Shown here piece after piece: positions 27,027 to 40,443 of a DNA stretch of 64,000 bases. A model generated the notes under the pieces. That model did not search any database. It saw only the letters and a program-made list of their open reading frames with translations, and was not told the origin of the DNA. Source of the stretch: Bugula neritina (taxonomy: Eukaryota > Bryozoa > Gymnolaemata > Cheilostomatida > Bugulidae); assembly GCA_964035545.1 (NCBI GenBank), contig OZ037765.1, positions 34,175,504-34,239,503 on the forward strand, in the 5' to 3' direction. Positions within the stretch are counted from its first letter, which is position 1. Every line of letters begins with the position of its first letter. A program made the translations under genes and the position numbers.

Positions 27027-30000
27027 GTAAGTCAGTGCTTGTGAAAGAACAACTCTGATATATTCTGTTACAACATAATGGGCTAATGGCATACGGACTG
27101 TATTACTGACTCGATTTACAATTTGAATTAGTATTATAAATAGACGTACGAGTAGCTACAGAAAACCTCCACAGCTAGGTTTAAACCAATGTTATTACAA
27201 ACTCACCATTCAATAGAGAGTCAAGCTGCAGCACTAGTAACTGATTTCATTATGATTGTATCATCATTATGATTATGACAATTATTATCGAAAAAAAAAA
27301 CTTTTTTATTTTAGGTTTTAATTAACAATAAATCAATAAGTATAACATTAACTAAGGTTTAGGTTTATTCCTGCGAACTAATCAGCTGTACTTGTACTTG
27401 TAGCCGTATGATATTATCATTATTATTATTAATATTATAACTATTAATATTTATATTAATAATAATATTTATTTATATATATTTTAGTTTTACTATTAGA
27501 CTTAGAGTACTACTATCACTATTACTATTAATATTACTATTACTAATAGCAATAGTAATACTAATAGTAATACTAATATTAATAGTATTAGTATCACTAA
27601 TCAGTATCACATTCACTGCAATCATCATCATGCAATGCAATATTTTTTTAGAATTTAATGATCAAATTTAATCATAATTATTATTATTCGTTGTTATTAC
27701 TGTGACAATAATACTAATTCAGTAATTGTCATTTAAAACTGTTACGACCACTAGTTATTTAATTTAAATAGTGATATTCATATTGATATTGATATTGCAG
27801 CCTTACAACTTTTTCCTAAGTCTAGTTTGAAAAAAGACACATGGAAATCGCTAGAGGCAACACCGAGTTGGGGTGACTAAGTACACTACTATTTTCATCA
27901 AGTCGTGCAATACTTGCTCACCATAGGTGAGACTCTCGAGCATCAGTGCTGCTTTACGCGATTTTCATGAAAACCCAATTGGCAAAAGCACTCCAGCAAA
28001 CGTTCAGAGTTGTCTCCTCTAAACCGTATGACCATTGTTATCTTTTATAGTCCTCTACGAGTTCCACAACACTACAGTGTTACTATACGTATTCATTAGA
28101 ATATTATATGCATTTATCACCTACAAAACTATTTCACGTATGCATTATAATGCAATGATTTTATACATGCATGTCTAATACATCAATACCCTACTGCTTG
28201 CAATATTATTTCTTTTTCATGAGATTGCTCAGATCAAAGCCAGAACCTCGTAAGCAACACACACACACGCACACATGCGCGCGCACACATGCGGACACAC
28301 ACACACATGCACGCACACACGCGCACACACTCACACACACACTCACACACATGCACACGCACACACACATGCAAGCACACAATGAGCTGTCAAAAAAGTA
28401 GATGACTTCAGAATAGAAAAGAAGATTTTACTGAATGTTCTTCGAAATGTCATCAATAGCCAATGATGTTCTAGTATTCAAACTATCAGCCTATCACAAC
28501 ATTGGGGGCATCAAACAAGCACCTCCATCTACCCACAGGACCCCAGCTATTTCCTCTTAACAAATGAAGCCTTCTCAAAGTTATTAAACGTGATTGGTTT
28601 TTAATAAACAACAAAATGCAAATTATATCAATTTTACAAAAACATTAAAGCACTCTGGGACTGCTACACGACAATCAGAGGTTAAGATTATGTAAATTGG
28701 TTATATGAATAAATTTTATGTTAAATTAAAATATATTTGTTTACATGTTTGTTGCATCTGTTTGAGTAACTTTAAATTGCTGCTCCCTTGTTGGCAATTG
28801 TCAGTGAGATGTTGATTAGTATAATAATATGTCACAGTTATACTCTCTCAGTATGTCACAGTTACTGTGTCACTATGTCACAGTTACACCCTCACTATGT
28901 CACAGTTACACTCTCTCAGTACGTGTCACAGTTACTGTGTCACTATGTCACAGTTACACTCTCTCAGTACGTGTCACAGTTACTGTGTCACATACTGCTG
29001 GTGTAATATCAGTATACATTAGGGTTAAGTTGTTTATTATCTAAGTCATGGCACTAAACATCACGTGACAGATGTATCCCATGCAGTGAGATGACAAGCC
29101 ACTACAAGTACATCCATTATGACACCCACCCCATGTTCCCTAAGTGACCCTGGCTCCCTTTACATGTCAACAAAATATTATTTTTAATATCATATTTTCT
29201 ATCTAAGAAGGTTTCCTCTACTGTGTCAGACTACATCATTCAAATAGGATATTAATCAGATCTGGAAGGCTTCGTGTTACTGTAAAAGTTCTTCAAAACA
29301 GGGAGAATTTGACCAATGAGCAATGAATATTTAAGTTCACATTGCCACAGTTTTGGGAGGCGAAAGTGTAAACAAGACAAATTTTCTCACGTCAGGAGTG
29401 GAAATGAAGTAATCGGAGAGGTAATCCAATTAGCGGAGTAATAAACAAGATGAAGCTCTTCACCTGTAAGGAGATACTACACAACGTGTTGTGAAATCCT
29501 CCAACCAGCTGCCAGAAGCATAACAGTTCAGCTGCTGAGGCAGGAACCGTGAATACAGCTAGATAAAAACTGTAGCAAAAGAGGTGACATTCTACGGAGG
29601 TGTCAAGCTGCACCCGAGCTAAAAGTTGTTAAAATAATCAAAGAACTGAGGCTATTGAAGTTTCTCTGTTGCTGTACACACGCACGCACGCACGCACGCA
29701 CGCACACACAGCACCTCTTTCACTCACAGTATCCTCATTGAATGATCCAACATTTTAGTGTAAATGTATAAGCAGAATGGTAGAATGTTTTATAAGTTCT
29801 TCTCAGGTAGATTACTTTTACCTGGAGGTAGTTTGCAGAAGGGGGGAGGTAATGTCAGCTTAGCTACACGAGTGCCGTGCAATACAAGGAGAGGGCTGAG
29901 GAAGGGTGAGGGAGGGGTTCAAGTCTCCATTTGTAATTAGTTTTCACTTTATTTGTATTTTGCAGCACAATAATATCCCTTCACCCAGTGTTGCTGAATT

Positions 30001-31357
30001 CACTCAAATGGGTCCTCTGTATTGAGGTCAAAGGTCAAACTCACTCTGCTACACATTGGATGGTCTACCTTCAGACACCATATTTAAGTTTCTTTTCAAA
30101 ACAGCCTATTTTACTAAGAACTTGTAGCTGAGCTGAGTACAGCATATGATTAGTGATAAAGTAGTTAGATCTTGTTGTGTGGTGATATGGTTGGAGGTTG
30201 AATAATAATTAAACTATCATCTCCTGCAGAATATCTTTGTCTGCTGTTGATTCACTCTTGTCTTGACTATCACTTGGTGAATACCCCTTTCATGGCCATA
30301 AAAGAAATAAACAACCAACTGAACTTTTTTGTTTAGCTAGAGGCTAAAATATGATAAGGAGGTCAAACAGGGGTCAACCTCTGAATTATATAACTAGATA
30401 TTAATATTAGAGCCACTGAGGCTATATTTAAAGTTTATCAAACACCTAAAAATAGCTCAGCTATACTAAAAAGATTCCACTTCATTTGATATTCACATCA
30501 ACTACAACTAGATAATTATATATTCCAGTATTTTAATTCCACACAGCTGTTTATCTAGTTGCATGACATGATGAGCAACTGTGACAGTCAGGAATGCTGG
30601 ATCAAGACTAAAAGCTCAATGAATAATTTTAGTTCACTACAGAAAAACAATTTTTTGGTAGTAAAACTTGTTTTTCAGAGAGAATTGACACAATGTTTGG
30701 CAACAGGAAGCCCCGAGACAATCATCAGGTAGATAGGAGAGTAAATAACACCCATAGTTTAATTATGATTATGTGGTGATGTCAGAGACTCCTTGCCTGA
30801 AGCTATGAACTTCTGACAGACCAGTAACTGTATTACTATAATACATTATATGGTAATATATATTACTATAGTATATTATATGGTAATATATATTACTATA
30901 TAATATATTATATGATAATATATATTACTATATAATATATTATATGATAATGTATATTACTATATAATATATTATATGATAATATATATTACTATATAAT
31001 AATTATATTATATGATAATGTATATAATATCATGTATAAGATATTTATGATGTGGGAATGAGACTGCAGAGAAATAATATAATGACAAATTTCAGCAACA
31101 CATTTCTATTTTCATAAATGTAATATAATCTGAAACAAAGGCTGTGTGTTGTATAACCATGCAGTATATATTCACTAAGGGGAGATAAATTCTCACATCA
31201 CATCAACTGAAGAAATAAAAACAATGCAAAAATATATACAAACTACAAATCTTAGATTCATTAAAAAAATAAAAGTAAATACCACTCGAGGCCAGTATAC
31301 CTGTATTTCCTATATTACCTATATCTCTAATATATTTCTAGTATATTTCTTGTGTAT
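27027..31357. other. Largely featureless AT-rich region
   Basis: Apart from simple repeats (CA-rich microsatellite 28257-28380; 'gtcacagttac' minisatellite 28830-28990; 'cgcacgca' run 29681-29705; 'tatatta' array 30835-31030) I see no supportable gene. An ATG-containing mini-exon (30691-30729, MFGNRKPRDNHQ then GTAGAT) is flanked by acceptor-like and donor-like sequence but has no partner. Confidence 0.5.
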
Positions 31358-34300
31358 TTATGGTGTCGGAATCACAATGTCCTCTGATTCTGTTCCGTCG
31401 TATATTTTCAACTTCACTTCCTGTTTGGAGACCGAAACTAGCGCCCATGCTTTCTCACCAGGGGGCGTTTCAATAACTCCCCGTAAACCAATGTGATGTT
31501 GACCACTAGGGCTAATATTGTGAGAGTATTGATGTGTGTGGCCATGCAATATCAAGATGACAGAGGGGGATGATTCCAACATGGCTAACACCTCTTCATA
31601 GTTCCAGAGGAGAGACTTAGAGGTGGAAGCTGATGGGAGTATGGCGCAGTGGTCTACAATAATACATAATATAATATAATGTAATATTGTGCAAGATAAT
31701 ATAATATAATGTAATATAATATAATGTAATATAATATAGTGTAAGTTAATATAATGTAACAGAATATAATGTAATATAATATAATATAATGTAATATAAT
31801 ACATAATATAGTGTAAGATAATATAATATGGTATAATATAATAACATAATATAATAACTATAATATAGTATCATGTAATATAATATAATACAGTGCAATA
31901 TAATATAATGTAGCATAACATAATATAATTAGTGTATTATACGGAACAAATTATCTTGCTGCCCACAGACCATTATTGCGCAATATGCTGAAATGTCTAG
32001 CCTACGTTACCAGTTCAACAGAAATCTGGGTCACTTTATTTTACACCTCAAGTTACCAGCTTTAATGTCAGCTTAAAGTCTTGTGAAAGACTCAATAGCT
32101 GTCTGGTAGGAAAGTTGAGTGACTGTAGAGAATAAACCAGTGCTATAGGAGTTGAGTTATTACATAATGAGCTAGACAGGTAGAGATTCTGTAGCCAGGT
32201 AACTAAGGGATAATAAATCACCTTGGCCTGAGAAATTAATCAAATAATTACCAGAATTAAGTAATGAATCATTATTAGACTGGATACTGAAGCAATGACA
32301 ACGCATGGCCCAATCAACCAATCACAGTTGAGGAAATGAAGTGACTGTTTTTTGTGGACTATAAATGGGGAGTCCAGACCACAAGTATGACAGAAACACA
32401 CTGAAACAAGTCACAGTGCCAACACTTGGAGATAGAAATTGGTGAGTAGTTAATTACTTGGCTAACTGAGCTTTGGAATAAAGTGCACTTGATTAGTATT
32501 ATACTAAAGATATTGTATATAGTTGTAGGGGTGTACCCTCCTAGAGGTGTACCCTCCTGGAGGTGTACCCTCCTGGAGGTGTACCCTCCTAGGGGATACC
32601 CTCCTAGGGGTGTACCCTCCTAGAGGTGTACCCTCCTAGGGGATACCCTCCTAGAGGTGTACCCTCCTGGAGGTGTACCCTCCTAGGGGATACCCTCCTA
32701 GGGGTGTACCCTCCTAGAGGTGTACCCTCCTAGGGGATACCCTCCTAGGGGTGTACCCTCCTAGAGGTGTACCCTCCTAGAGGTGTACCCTCCTAGGGGT
32801 GTATTCTTCTAGGGATGTACCCTCCTAGAGGTGTAACCTCCTAGGGGTGTATTCTTCTAGAGGTGTACCCTCCTAGAGGTGTACCCTCCTAGGGGTGTAT
32901 TCTTCTAGGGGTGTACCCTCCTGGAGGTGTACCCTCCTAGAGGTGTACCCTCCTAGGGGTGTATTCTTCTAGGGATGTACCCTCCTAGAGGTGTACCCTC
33001 CTAGGGGTGTATTCTTCTAGGGGTGTACCCTCCTGGAGGTGTACCCTCCTAGAGGTACTGGTGTTATGAGGATTAAAACTCTTTTTTTAGCACCACCCAT
33101 TTTGCATAAATTTTCTTCAACTATTTGGAAATAAAGAAGTGTCAGAAATAAAAACTGATTTAAAGGTTTGGTGAGAAATAAGCAGGTCATGTTCAAATTA
33201 CACATGAATTAGGAAATGGAGTGAGAATAGTAAATCTAGTAGTATTAGTATTACTCATTTCTGTGACAGACTTATTAAGAGATGGAAATGTAGAAACTTG
33301 TGCAGTTGCTATCCAGAAGTTAACTTTGTGTTACAGTACCAATTATTTGCTTATTTACAGAATAATTAAAGATGGCTTCCACAAAAGTACAGCTTATAGT
33401 GCTAGCAGTAATAATGGCAGTGTTGGCTAGTCAATGCAATGCTTTTCCGTCCTGCAAACCAGACTACACTCCTGTAAGTATATCTGTTACACCCCTGTAA
33501 ACATAACTGTTACACCCCTGTAAGTATATCTGCTACACTCCTGTAAGTATATCTGCTACACTCCTGTAAACAACTGTTACACTCCTGTAAGCATAACTGT
33601 TACATCCCTGTAAGTAAGTATGCTACACCCCTGTAAGTATATCTGCTACACCCCTTCAAGTATATCTGTTACACCCCTGTAAACATATCTGTTACACTCC
33701 TGTAAGTATATCTGCTACACTCCTGTAAGTATATCTGCTACACCCCTGTAGTAAGTACAATATATTATTTAGACTTAATAATGCTGGTTTCTCACACAAA
33801 GTATAAATGGCGTCACAGGAAATGCCAACTTGGACACATGATGGTAGCTACCTTCATGTGTCCAGCAAAAATAGATATCAAGTTGGATGTCATGACGAGG
33901 GACCGTCAGTTTTGTGATTTTGTGAAATCAAAACCTTTCATCATCAAATTGAAAAACTTCCACCAGTTTAGTGTAGGTCCTAAGCAGTTGAAGATAGGAC
34001 TAGGAGGGGGGGGGGGGTTAACTTCTCAAATAGTTTAAAAACTAATTTAAGACAAACATTTGTTGATATTATGCTAGAGAGTGGGCTAGCTATCAAATAA
34101 TTAATAAAGTAACACATAGGGATATTATGTTCTCCATTGTATATGCTGTCATGACGTATCACACTGCTATAACTGGTCATTCATTCAATTACTGCGTGTA
34201 GATACCACAATGATGTAATAGTTATATTACATTCTACGGTGTATTAGATGACTGGTGGAGGCGCTGCCTCATTTCCCAGTAATTATGTAACAATTAGATG

Positions 34301-37300
34301 AGTCAGCGTGTAGCCATTGTTGTCAGCCAGGGAGGAGGTGTAATTGACACCAATAGGCTGAGAGTAACAAACCAATAGATTGTATATAAACATGCTAAGA
34401 CGTGACTAGGTGTGTGCGTGACATATTGAGTTGTAGTTCTACATATTTGTATAAACCTTACCACATGCATAGTATTATTGCATATGTGTTATATGACCCA
34501 TATATAACACATAATATGTATAAATATTATGTATAAATCATGTAATATATAAACAAGAAGATTGGGTATATTAGTATGGCTATTTCAACTAAACATCTTG
34601 TATTCAATCAATGAATTTATTTTCTATCGCAACTATTGTATACTGCAACGAATTACAGCATATTTCATTCTATTGCAATTTGCATTATGTTAGTGTATTG
34701 CATTCTATTGCATTGTGTTATTGCATTGTATTTTGTTGTATTGCAGTGCACTACACACGCCAGCTGCTGTAACGGAGCGTGTCTAACAGACGCCTTCTCT
34801 CCAAACACTAAAGTGTGCAGATTTGTCCCCTCAGTGCCTCCCCAGGCTGCCTGTAGAGCTAATGGAGTGCGAGTGAGTATATACTTTACTAATAGACTGG
34901 CAGCTAGGCAGCGTCTTAGGTTAGATGTGGCAGCATCAGGAAAGATTAGATGCGGTTAACCACAGAAATGTGTTCTCATAACAACTTGACATGTGGTTAG
35001 AGAGAGAGAGAGAGAGAGAGAGATAGGTTACAAATATAGTAGTAGTAGTTGTGTTGAAGAATGTAGCACAGATTATGGCAGGGAAGAGATACACAACTAA
35101 GAGCTATAGAGTATAGGATGATGTTAGAGTACTACTTGCAGTGCACTGTAGCCTTAGTGCCTACATAGTGTATCAGTACTGGTGGAGCCCCACACTTTGT
35201 GGCTAGCTCTAAGGCAAAGGAAGGAAAAGCACTCTAGTTTTCATCATTTAAATATCAATGATTTCACAAATTTTCCTGGTATTACAAGAAATTCATTAAA
35301 ATATTATTTCAAAAATGCACAAAAGCAGTTTTGAGTGAAATGTCTGCAATATTTGCATAGCAAAGAGGTTATTCAATGTACTGTCAATGGCGTGTTTCAT
35401 GTGGGCACATCCACTCATCATAAGTAAATAGTTGGGTACAGGAAGCTGGGTATATCATGTCATTTCCTTGTTTATATTATGTAGTCAGTATACACATGTA
35501 GTATACTGTAGTATATACATGTAGTATACTGTAGTATACACATGTAGTAGTATACTGTAGTATATACATGTGTATACTGTAGTATATACATGTAGTAGTA
35601 TACTGTAGTATACACATGTAGTATATACTGTAGTATACACATGTAGTATACTGTAGTATATACATGTAGTATACTGTAGTATATACATGTAGTAGTATAC
35701 TGTAGTATACACATGTAGTATATACTGTAGTATACACATGTAGTATACTGTAGTATATACATGTAGTAGTATACTACAGTATACACATGTAGTAGTATAC
35801 TGTAGTATACACATGTAGTACACTGTAGTATATACATGTGTATACTGTAGTATACACATGTAGTAGTATACTACAGTATACACATGTAGTAGTATACTGT
35901 AGTATACACATGTAGTAGTACACTGTAGTATATACATGTAGTAGTATACTACAGTATACACATGTAGTAGTATACTGTAGTATACACATGTAGTATACTG
36001 TAGTAGACTGTAGTATACACATGTAGTATACTGTAGTATATACATGTACTATGCTGTAGTATATACATGTACTATGCTGTAGTATATACATGTAGTAGTA
36101 TACTGTAGTATACACATGTAGTATACTGTAGTATATACATGTAGTATACTGTAGTATACACATGTAGTAGTATACTGTAGTATATACATGTAGTAGTATA
36201 CTGTAGTATACACATGTAGTAGTATACTGTAGTATATACATGTACTATGCTGTAGTATACACATGTAGTATATACTGTACACTCGAATTATATTACATAT
36301 TGTGTATTATTTATTTCAGTGTTCTAAGGATCGGGATTGTTGCTCCGCATACTGTGTATACAGTACAGGAAAGTGTGCATAGGCAATAGTAACACTAACT
36401 CATTCACCAAGAAGCCTTCAATGAATCTCTAGTTTAGAAGGAAGAATTACTAGTTCCCCTAACGCCATGGTTACTGATATTCACAACCACTATCTATTAT
36501 TTATAAATGGAGATACGTCACTCCCTTTACACCGTTAGCATGCCACGATCTCTACACTATTGGAAGTTGTCTCTCCACCCCACTTGTAATCATTTTGCCA
36601 AAGTTGTTATGCATTCTGATTTCTACTGTTACTATAATTTATTTCTGTTTTTGCATAATATTGCTGTAGCTTCAGATATCGCTATTTATAATTATTTTCA
36701 TCATATCAATACCTATTTTATATACTTTAGTCTATTCTTTTGTATGATTGCTCTTTGCGTATACAAATCAGATAATAAATTATAACACTCACTGAAAACC
36801 ACAACTCGTTGCTGACTTGAATCTGCCTCTTCCAGTTGCCGAGACAGCCACGCCAGCTGCTGTCGGCAGACACCACCGTTGTACTTGACCAGCTGCTGGG
36901 CTCCTTCCTCCAGCCCCTCTGAGCTGTTCTGGTCAGGGTTGGAGTTGGCCGCCATGTACTGTTGGCCTGCGAGGTACGCACTTTCATCCTCGGACCTGCC
37001 CAGCACCGAGACGTCGTACGAGTCGAGACATACGAGTCTTATGTTCCGGTATATTCTAGAATAATATCCAATGTCGGGAGATTCCCCGCCACTGGGCAGA
37101 ATGAACTGCTGGACGACCTGACGGTGGGAGAAGTTGTAGAGGTCATGGTTACCTAGCGTGTGATAGACAGGCACACCTGCCTTCGATATCTCCTCCAACA
37201 CCGTCTCCATGGCAACCTCACACTCGTCTTTACACTTGCCGTCAATAAAGTCACCTAGTTGAAGCACAAACTCGGCCTTAAAGTCCTTGAACTCTGCTAG

Positions 37301-37438
37301 AGCGTCTTTGATATGTTGGATGGAGTGACGGTAGAACCTCGGCGTCCCGGAGTACGACTTCGCGTCATCGTGATCAGCATACTGGATGTCCGAAATAACT
37401 CCAAATCGAAACACACTACTTTCAGTATGAGAGGTCAT
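31358..37438 (-). CDS. ADPRM: Mn-dependent ADP-ribose/CDP-alcohol diphosphatase (ADPRM)
   Basis: Two exons on the minus strand: 37438-36793 and 31653-31358 (TAA), 942 nt, 313 residues. The phase-1 junction is consistent. It is a calcineurin-like metallophosphoesterase with all metal-site blocks visible: GVISDIQYAD, LQLGDFIDG, LGNHDLY, the His of FNHC at the splice junction, and LHGHTHQYS. The N-terminal 'FRFGVISDIQYAD' and C-terminal 'LRGVIETPPGEKAW' blocks are typical of ADPRM. Family members hydrolyse ADP-ribose, CDP-choline and related compounds in immune and other cells. Human ADPRM has 342 residues, so this one is slightly short at the C-terminus. The single 5.1-kb intron contains a complete nested gene on the opposite strand (33372-36382). 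Confidence 0.92.
31660..31930. repeat. AT-rich 'taatataatg' repeat in ADPRM intron
   Basis: Irregular runs of 'taatataatataatgtaata' begin just upstream (in gene sense) of the ADPRM exon 2 acceptor. Confidence 0.8.
32359..32441 (+). promoter_or_regulatory. TATA box and 5' UTR exon of the knottin gene
   Basis: 'ctataaatgg' at 32359-32368 is a good TATA box. About 30 bp on lies the likely start site, and a short non-coding exon ends at 32441 before donor GTGAGT. The first intron (32442 to about 33360) is mostly a minisatellite, and the next exon holds the ATG at 33372. The start site is inferred. Confidence 0.5.
32525..33055. repeat. GC-richer minisatellite in knottin-gene intron 1
   Basis: About 32 copies of a 15-16-bp unit 'ggtgtaccctcctaga' with 'ggggata' and 'attcttct' variants arranged in a higher-order pattern. 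Confidence 0.92.
33372..36382 (+). CDS. Secreted double inhibitor-cystine-knot (knottin) protein
   Basis: Three coding exons, all phase 0: 33372-33473, 34747-34872 and 36320-36382 (TAG), 96 residues. The first exon encodes a clear signal peptide: a short basic start, a hydrophobic core (LIVLAVIMAVLA) and small residues before the cut. The mature part has two successive cysteine frameworks, C-x6-C-x5-CC-x3-C-x12-C and C-x6-C-x5-CC-x3-C-x6-C, each the knottin pattern (cysteines 1-4, 2-5, 3-6 paired in known members). Exon borders fall between cysteine 1 and 2 of each knot. Knottins include protease inhibitors, channel-blocking peptides and antimicrobials, and sponges make knottins such as asteropsins. 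The target here is unknown. The gene is nested in the ADPRM intron in the opposite orientation. A poly(A) signal AATAAA lies at 36774-36779. Confidence 0.85.
33465..33752. repeat. Donor-bearing minisatellite in knottin-gene intron 2
   Basis: About 12 copies of a 23-bp unit that reproduces the exon end and donor, TACACTCCT|GTAAGTATATC. The last nine exon bases and the splice donor are both repeated, most units keeping GTAAGT. Confidence 0.93.
35478..36285. repeat. Minisatellite in knottin-gene intron 3
   Basis: Several tens of copies of 'tagtatacacatgtagtata' and length variants end about 35 bp before the last exon. Confidence 0.92.
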
Positions 37439-38748
37439 TGCAAGCAGGGAATGTCTGCAATATCACACAGATGTTTACAAAATATAAGTGAGCAAAGTGC
37501 TAAATTTTGTTAGACATTTGTTCTAAAAACTGATTTTCAATAAAGTAATCAAATAAATAAAACATCGAATTAAGTTTTACTGAACTATATGATGCATAGA
37601 ATGATATGCAAAGTATTTGAGAGTTGAATTCCCTTGCTTTTAGAGGAGACTACTCCGAAATTATCAGATAATAGCCATGAAAAATATATACCAGCCTAAA
37701 TATTATACACTATACTATACACTACATATACTATATATTATACTATACACTATATACTATATATACTATATATTATACTCTACACTATATATACTATATA
37801 TTATACTATACACTACATACACTACATATACTATATATTATAATATACACTATATGCTACATATACTATATATTATATTATTCACTAATTCACTGATTAG
37901 GTGTAACCTAAAACTATAAAGTACAAGTTACACTCAAACACACTTTCAAATGGTATAAAATGAAGTATAATTATAACATTAACTGAACGAAAATAACTAT
38001 AAAATTAAATCCGCCACACTATCATTATGACTATTAGTGTTACTAAATGTAAATTATAAGAATAAGTATTTGACTTAGAGCTAGTATAGCTTTATTAAAC
38101 TTATACTAACGTTACAGCTATGACTTATAACTATAACTAATTAAGAGTATCAGTATAACTATTACTATGAGTCTGACAATGAGTATGACTATGAGTATCA
38201 GTATGATCATGTGTCAGTATGACATTCAGACTGAGTATAAGAATAACTATAAGTATAAATACTAGTGTTACTATTAGTATAACTATAAGTATAACTTATG
38301 TTCTTATAACTTACAACTTATAGTTTTAGTTATAAGATAATTAAGTATAGGCCTACTGTAGAAATCTAACTCTTACACTTGGAGTTATTGTTAATCGTAC
38401 AGTTACTGTTAGTGTTACACTTACAGTTACTGTTTTAATCTATCTCTAAAAATAACTACAAGTAAAAGCTAGTATAACTATTAGTATTACTTTAACTATA
38501 GTCTTAGCCTATAACTAAAAGTAATACTTATACTATAACTATAAAACAAAGAATAAGAGTCAATAATATTAATTGTAAACTCGAGTTTAAAGTATTACTA
38601 TTAGTATTACTATTAGTACTAGTAGTACAGTAGTAGTAGTACTATTAGTACTAATAGTGATACACTTACAGTTACAGTAAATGTAATACTAAGTCTAATA
38701 CTAATAGTAATAGTAATAGTAATACTGATAGTACTACTAGTAGTATAT
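37439..38748. other. AT-rich intergenic region upstream of ADPRM
   Basis: Contains the ADPRM promoter and a 'ctatatattatac' minisatellite (37690-37880). The rest is low-complexity 'agtataactat' sequence. No gene seen. Confidence 0.6.
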
Positions 38749-39055
38749 TGTTATGTTTTTCAGATTTAGGGTTGATATGCTATCCAGAGAGTCTATTTAT
38801 CTAGTATAGAACTGCACCAGGCTAAGTCGAGTGAACGAGTATATTTTATACACAACTATACATTATAAAAACACGATACATTATTTCCAAACAAGTTACA
38901 CATCTAATCTATCTCACACTCTAGCTTCGACTGCGTTAGCAGCGGGAAACTACAATTGCTGCTAACTATCAACTACGCTAATTGGCTATCCATTGTTCCG
39001 GGTCAATTACGCGACCCTACATGTTGTGCTGCTGGTAGTTCCACGAACCACCACA
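38749..39055 (-). repeat. 3' LTR (element sense)
   Basis: 307 bp, TGTTATG...CCACCACA on the plus strand. No mismatch to 45950-46256 was seen on reading through. Confidence 0.95.
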
Positions 39056-39067
39056 CCGCCCCCACCA
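39056..39067 (-). promoter_or_regulatory. Polypurine tract
   Basis: The minus strand reads TGGTGGGGGCGG immediately before the 3' LTR, a G-rich tract in the expected place for plus-strand priming. Confidence 0.6.
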
Positions 39068-39342
39068 GCAGAAAGCCATCTTTCTGATATATATATAAAA
39101 AAAACATTCAATAGTAATTGCATACATCAGTGGACAAATAATACATAATATACAGGAAGAGACATAATAATAGACAGAGTCATTATAACGATCCGTTGCA
39201 TACAATTGGCCAGCTGTAGATAGACGAGGAATACTAGCTAGCTGTGGTGTTAGACAGGGGATAACCTGTTAAGCAGTCAAACATTTACATGACATCTGGG
39301 CTTCTCCCGAGAGGCAGAGTTGGAGTACTCCGAGTAGTCTAA

Positions 39343-40419
39343 CTAGAGTCCTTGTTGGGCACGCCGGTGCTTGGCTTGGCATGTACGCAGTTTCCGTTTC
39401 ATACGGCATACGGATCCCTTGAGCTGGAAGAGTCCTGTTGTAGTGTTAAGTAGGTCTGGTGCCAGCTGGGTGAACTCTTCTTGTAATCGTAGGAGGCGTT
39501 CTTCTACTGTGGCTAGTCGTACCGGGTCGGGGGACGGTGTCCGTCTGCGGCGTAAGGGTGGACTGGGGGACCTGGTCCGTCTCTTCGCCATAGTAGGGGA
39601 GATCTCTCCTTCTTCTGGATACGTAGTCTCCTCGGGGGTGTATGTAATTTGAGGGCGGTCAGACACCAACGGGGATTGTTGGCGGGCGTTGTCTAACACA
39701 CGTTGGAACCCCGAGGATAGAACGGCTAGTAGCATGGCCTTCTTTACCAGAAGTCGTATATGTGTGAGGAACTCCGGGTACAGCTTAGCGTCGACCACAT
39801 AGTTTTCTCCAGGGAAACAGCCCGCCGCTCTGTGTCTGGTGACGGGGTAGGGATACACATCATTGTACCCGCAGGGGCAGAAGGTCAGTAGGAGATGAGC
39901 ATTGACGTGTAGTTTAAGGGAGCGGTGTGAGGCGCAATCTTCACCACAGATCTGGCATCTCGTCCGTCCTCTGGACCCCCAGGCTGTTTCTATTTCTTCT
40001 TCGGTTTGTGGAGACACCCACCGCCAACGGCGGCGTAGTGGCTCAGGCCGATCACCACTAGCATAGTCCTCCGGATACGGAGCGGGAAGTGTTCTATCCC
40101 GTACCCTGGTTGTAGCGGGTCGAGTGTAATCTGAAAAAGTTTCAACAGTGTTAGTACATTACACTGCTGTGTTGTCAGCTTGAACAGCTTGGCAACTCCT
40201 AATTCAGTTACCTCGTAGAGATTAATGATAGTGAATAGTCAGATAGAACCGTATTGCAACGAGATTATAAAAATCTCTAAGTCAAACTGAGTTCTTACTA
40301 CGGTATTTCACTAACCTATCTCCAGCTCGATTGACTCAGTGAGTCAGAGCTGAGCGATGCAATCTAGTTTCGTATTAAGATATAGTTAACTCACCCCACG
40401 ATCTGTTGTCGTAAGACAT
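39343..40419 (-). CDS. Retrotransposon ORF3, spliced zinc-finger protein
   Basis: Downstream of pol, where env sits in errantiviruses, a 224-codon frame from the ATG at 40017 carries CQICGEDCASHRSLKLHVNA, a C2H2 finger, then a second Cys/His cluster (CPCGYNDVYP...HRAAGC), an arginine/serine/proline-rich stretch (KRRTRSPSPP) and a basic C-terminus. The frame is open further upstream to a good acceptor (TTTTTCAG|AT, exon start 40130). A 25-nt exon, 40419-40395, with its own ATG and donor G|GTGAGT joins it in phase. So ORF3 is probably a spliced product of 270 residues. It has no signal peptide or transmembrane segment, so it is not an envelope protein. Its role is unknown; nucleic-acid binding is likely. 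Confidence 0.7.
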
Positions 40420-40443
40420 ACTGAATATGTGAAATGGTTTGAA

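Noticed and set aside
27790-27880. Possible second exon after MASDLRTWLAPTDLK
   Set aside because: Open block after an AG but in the wrong phase to join the donor at 27026, and unrecognised.
35472-36282. Several minus-strand ORFs of Tyr/Thr/Cys/Ile repeats
   Set aside because: Product of the 'tagtatacacatgtagtata' minisatellite in a knottin-gene intron.
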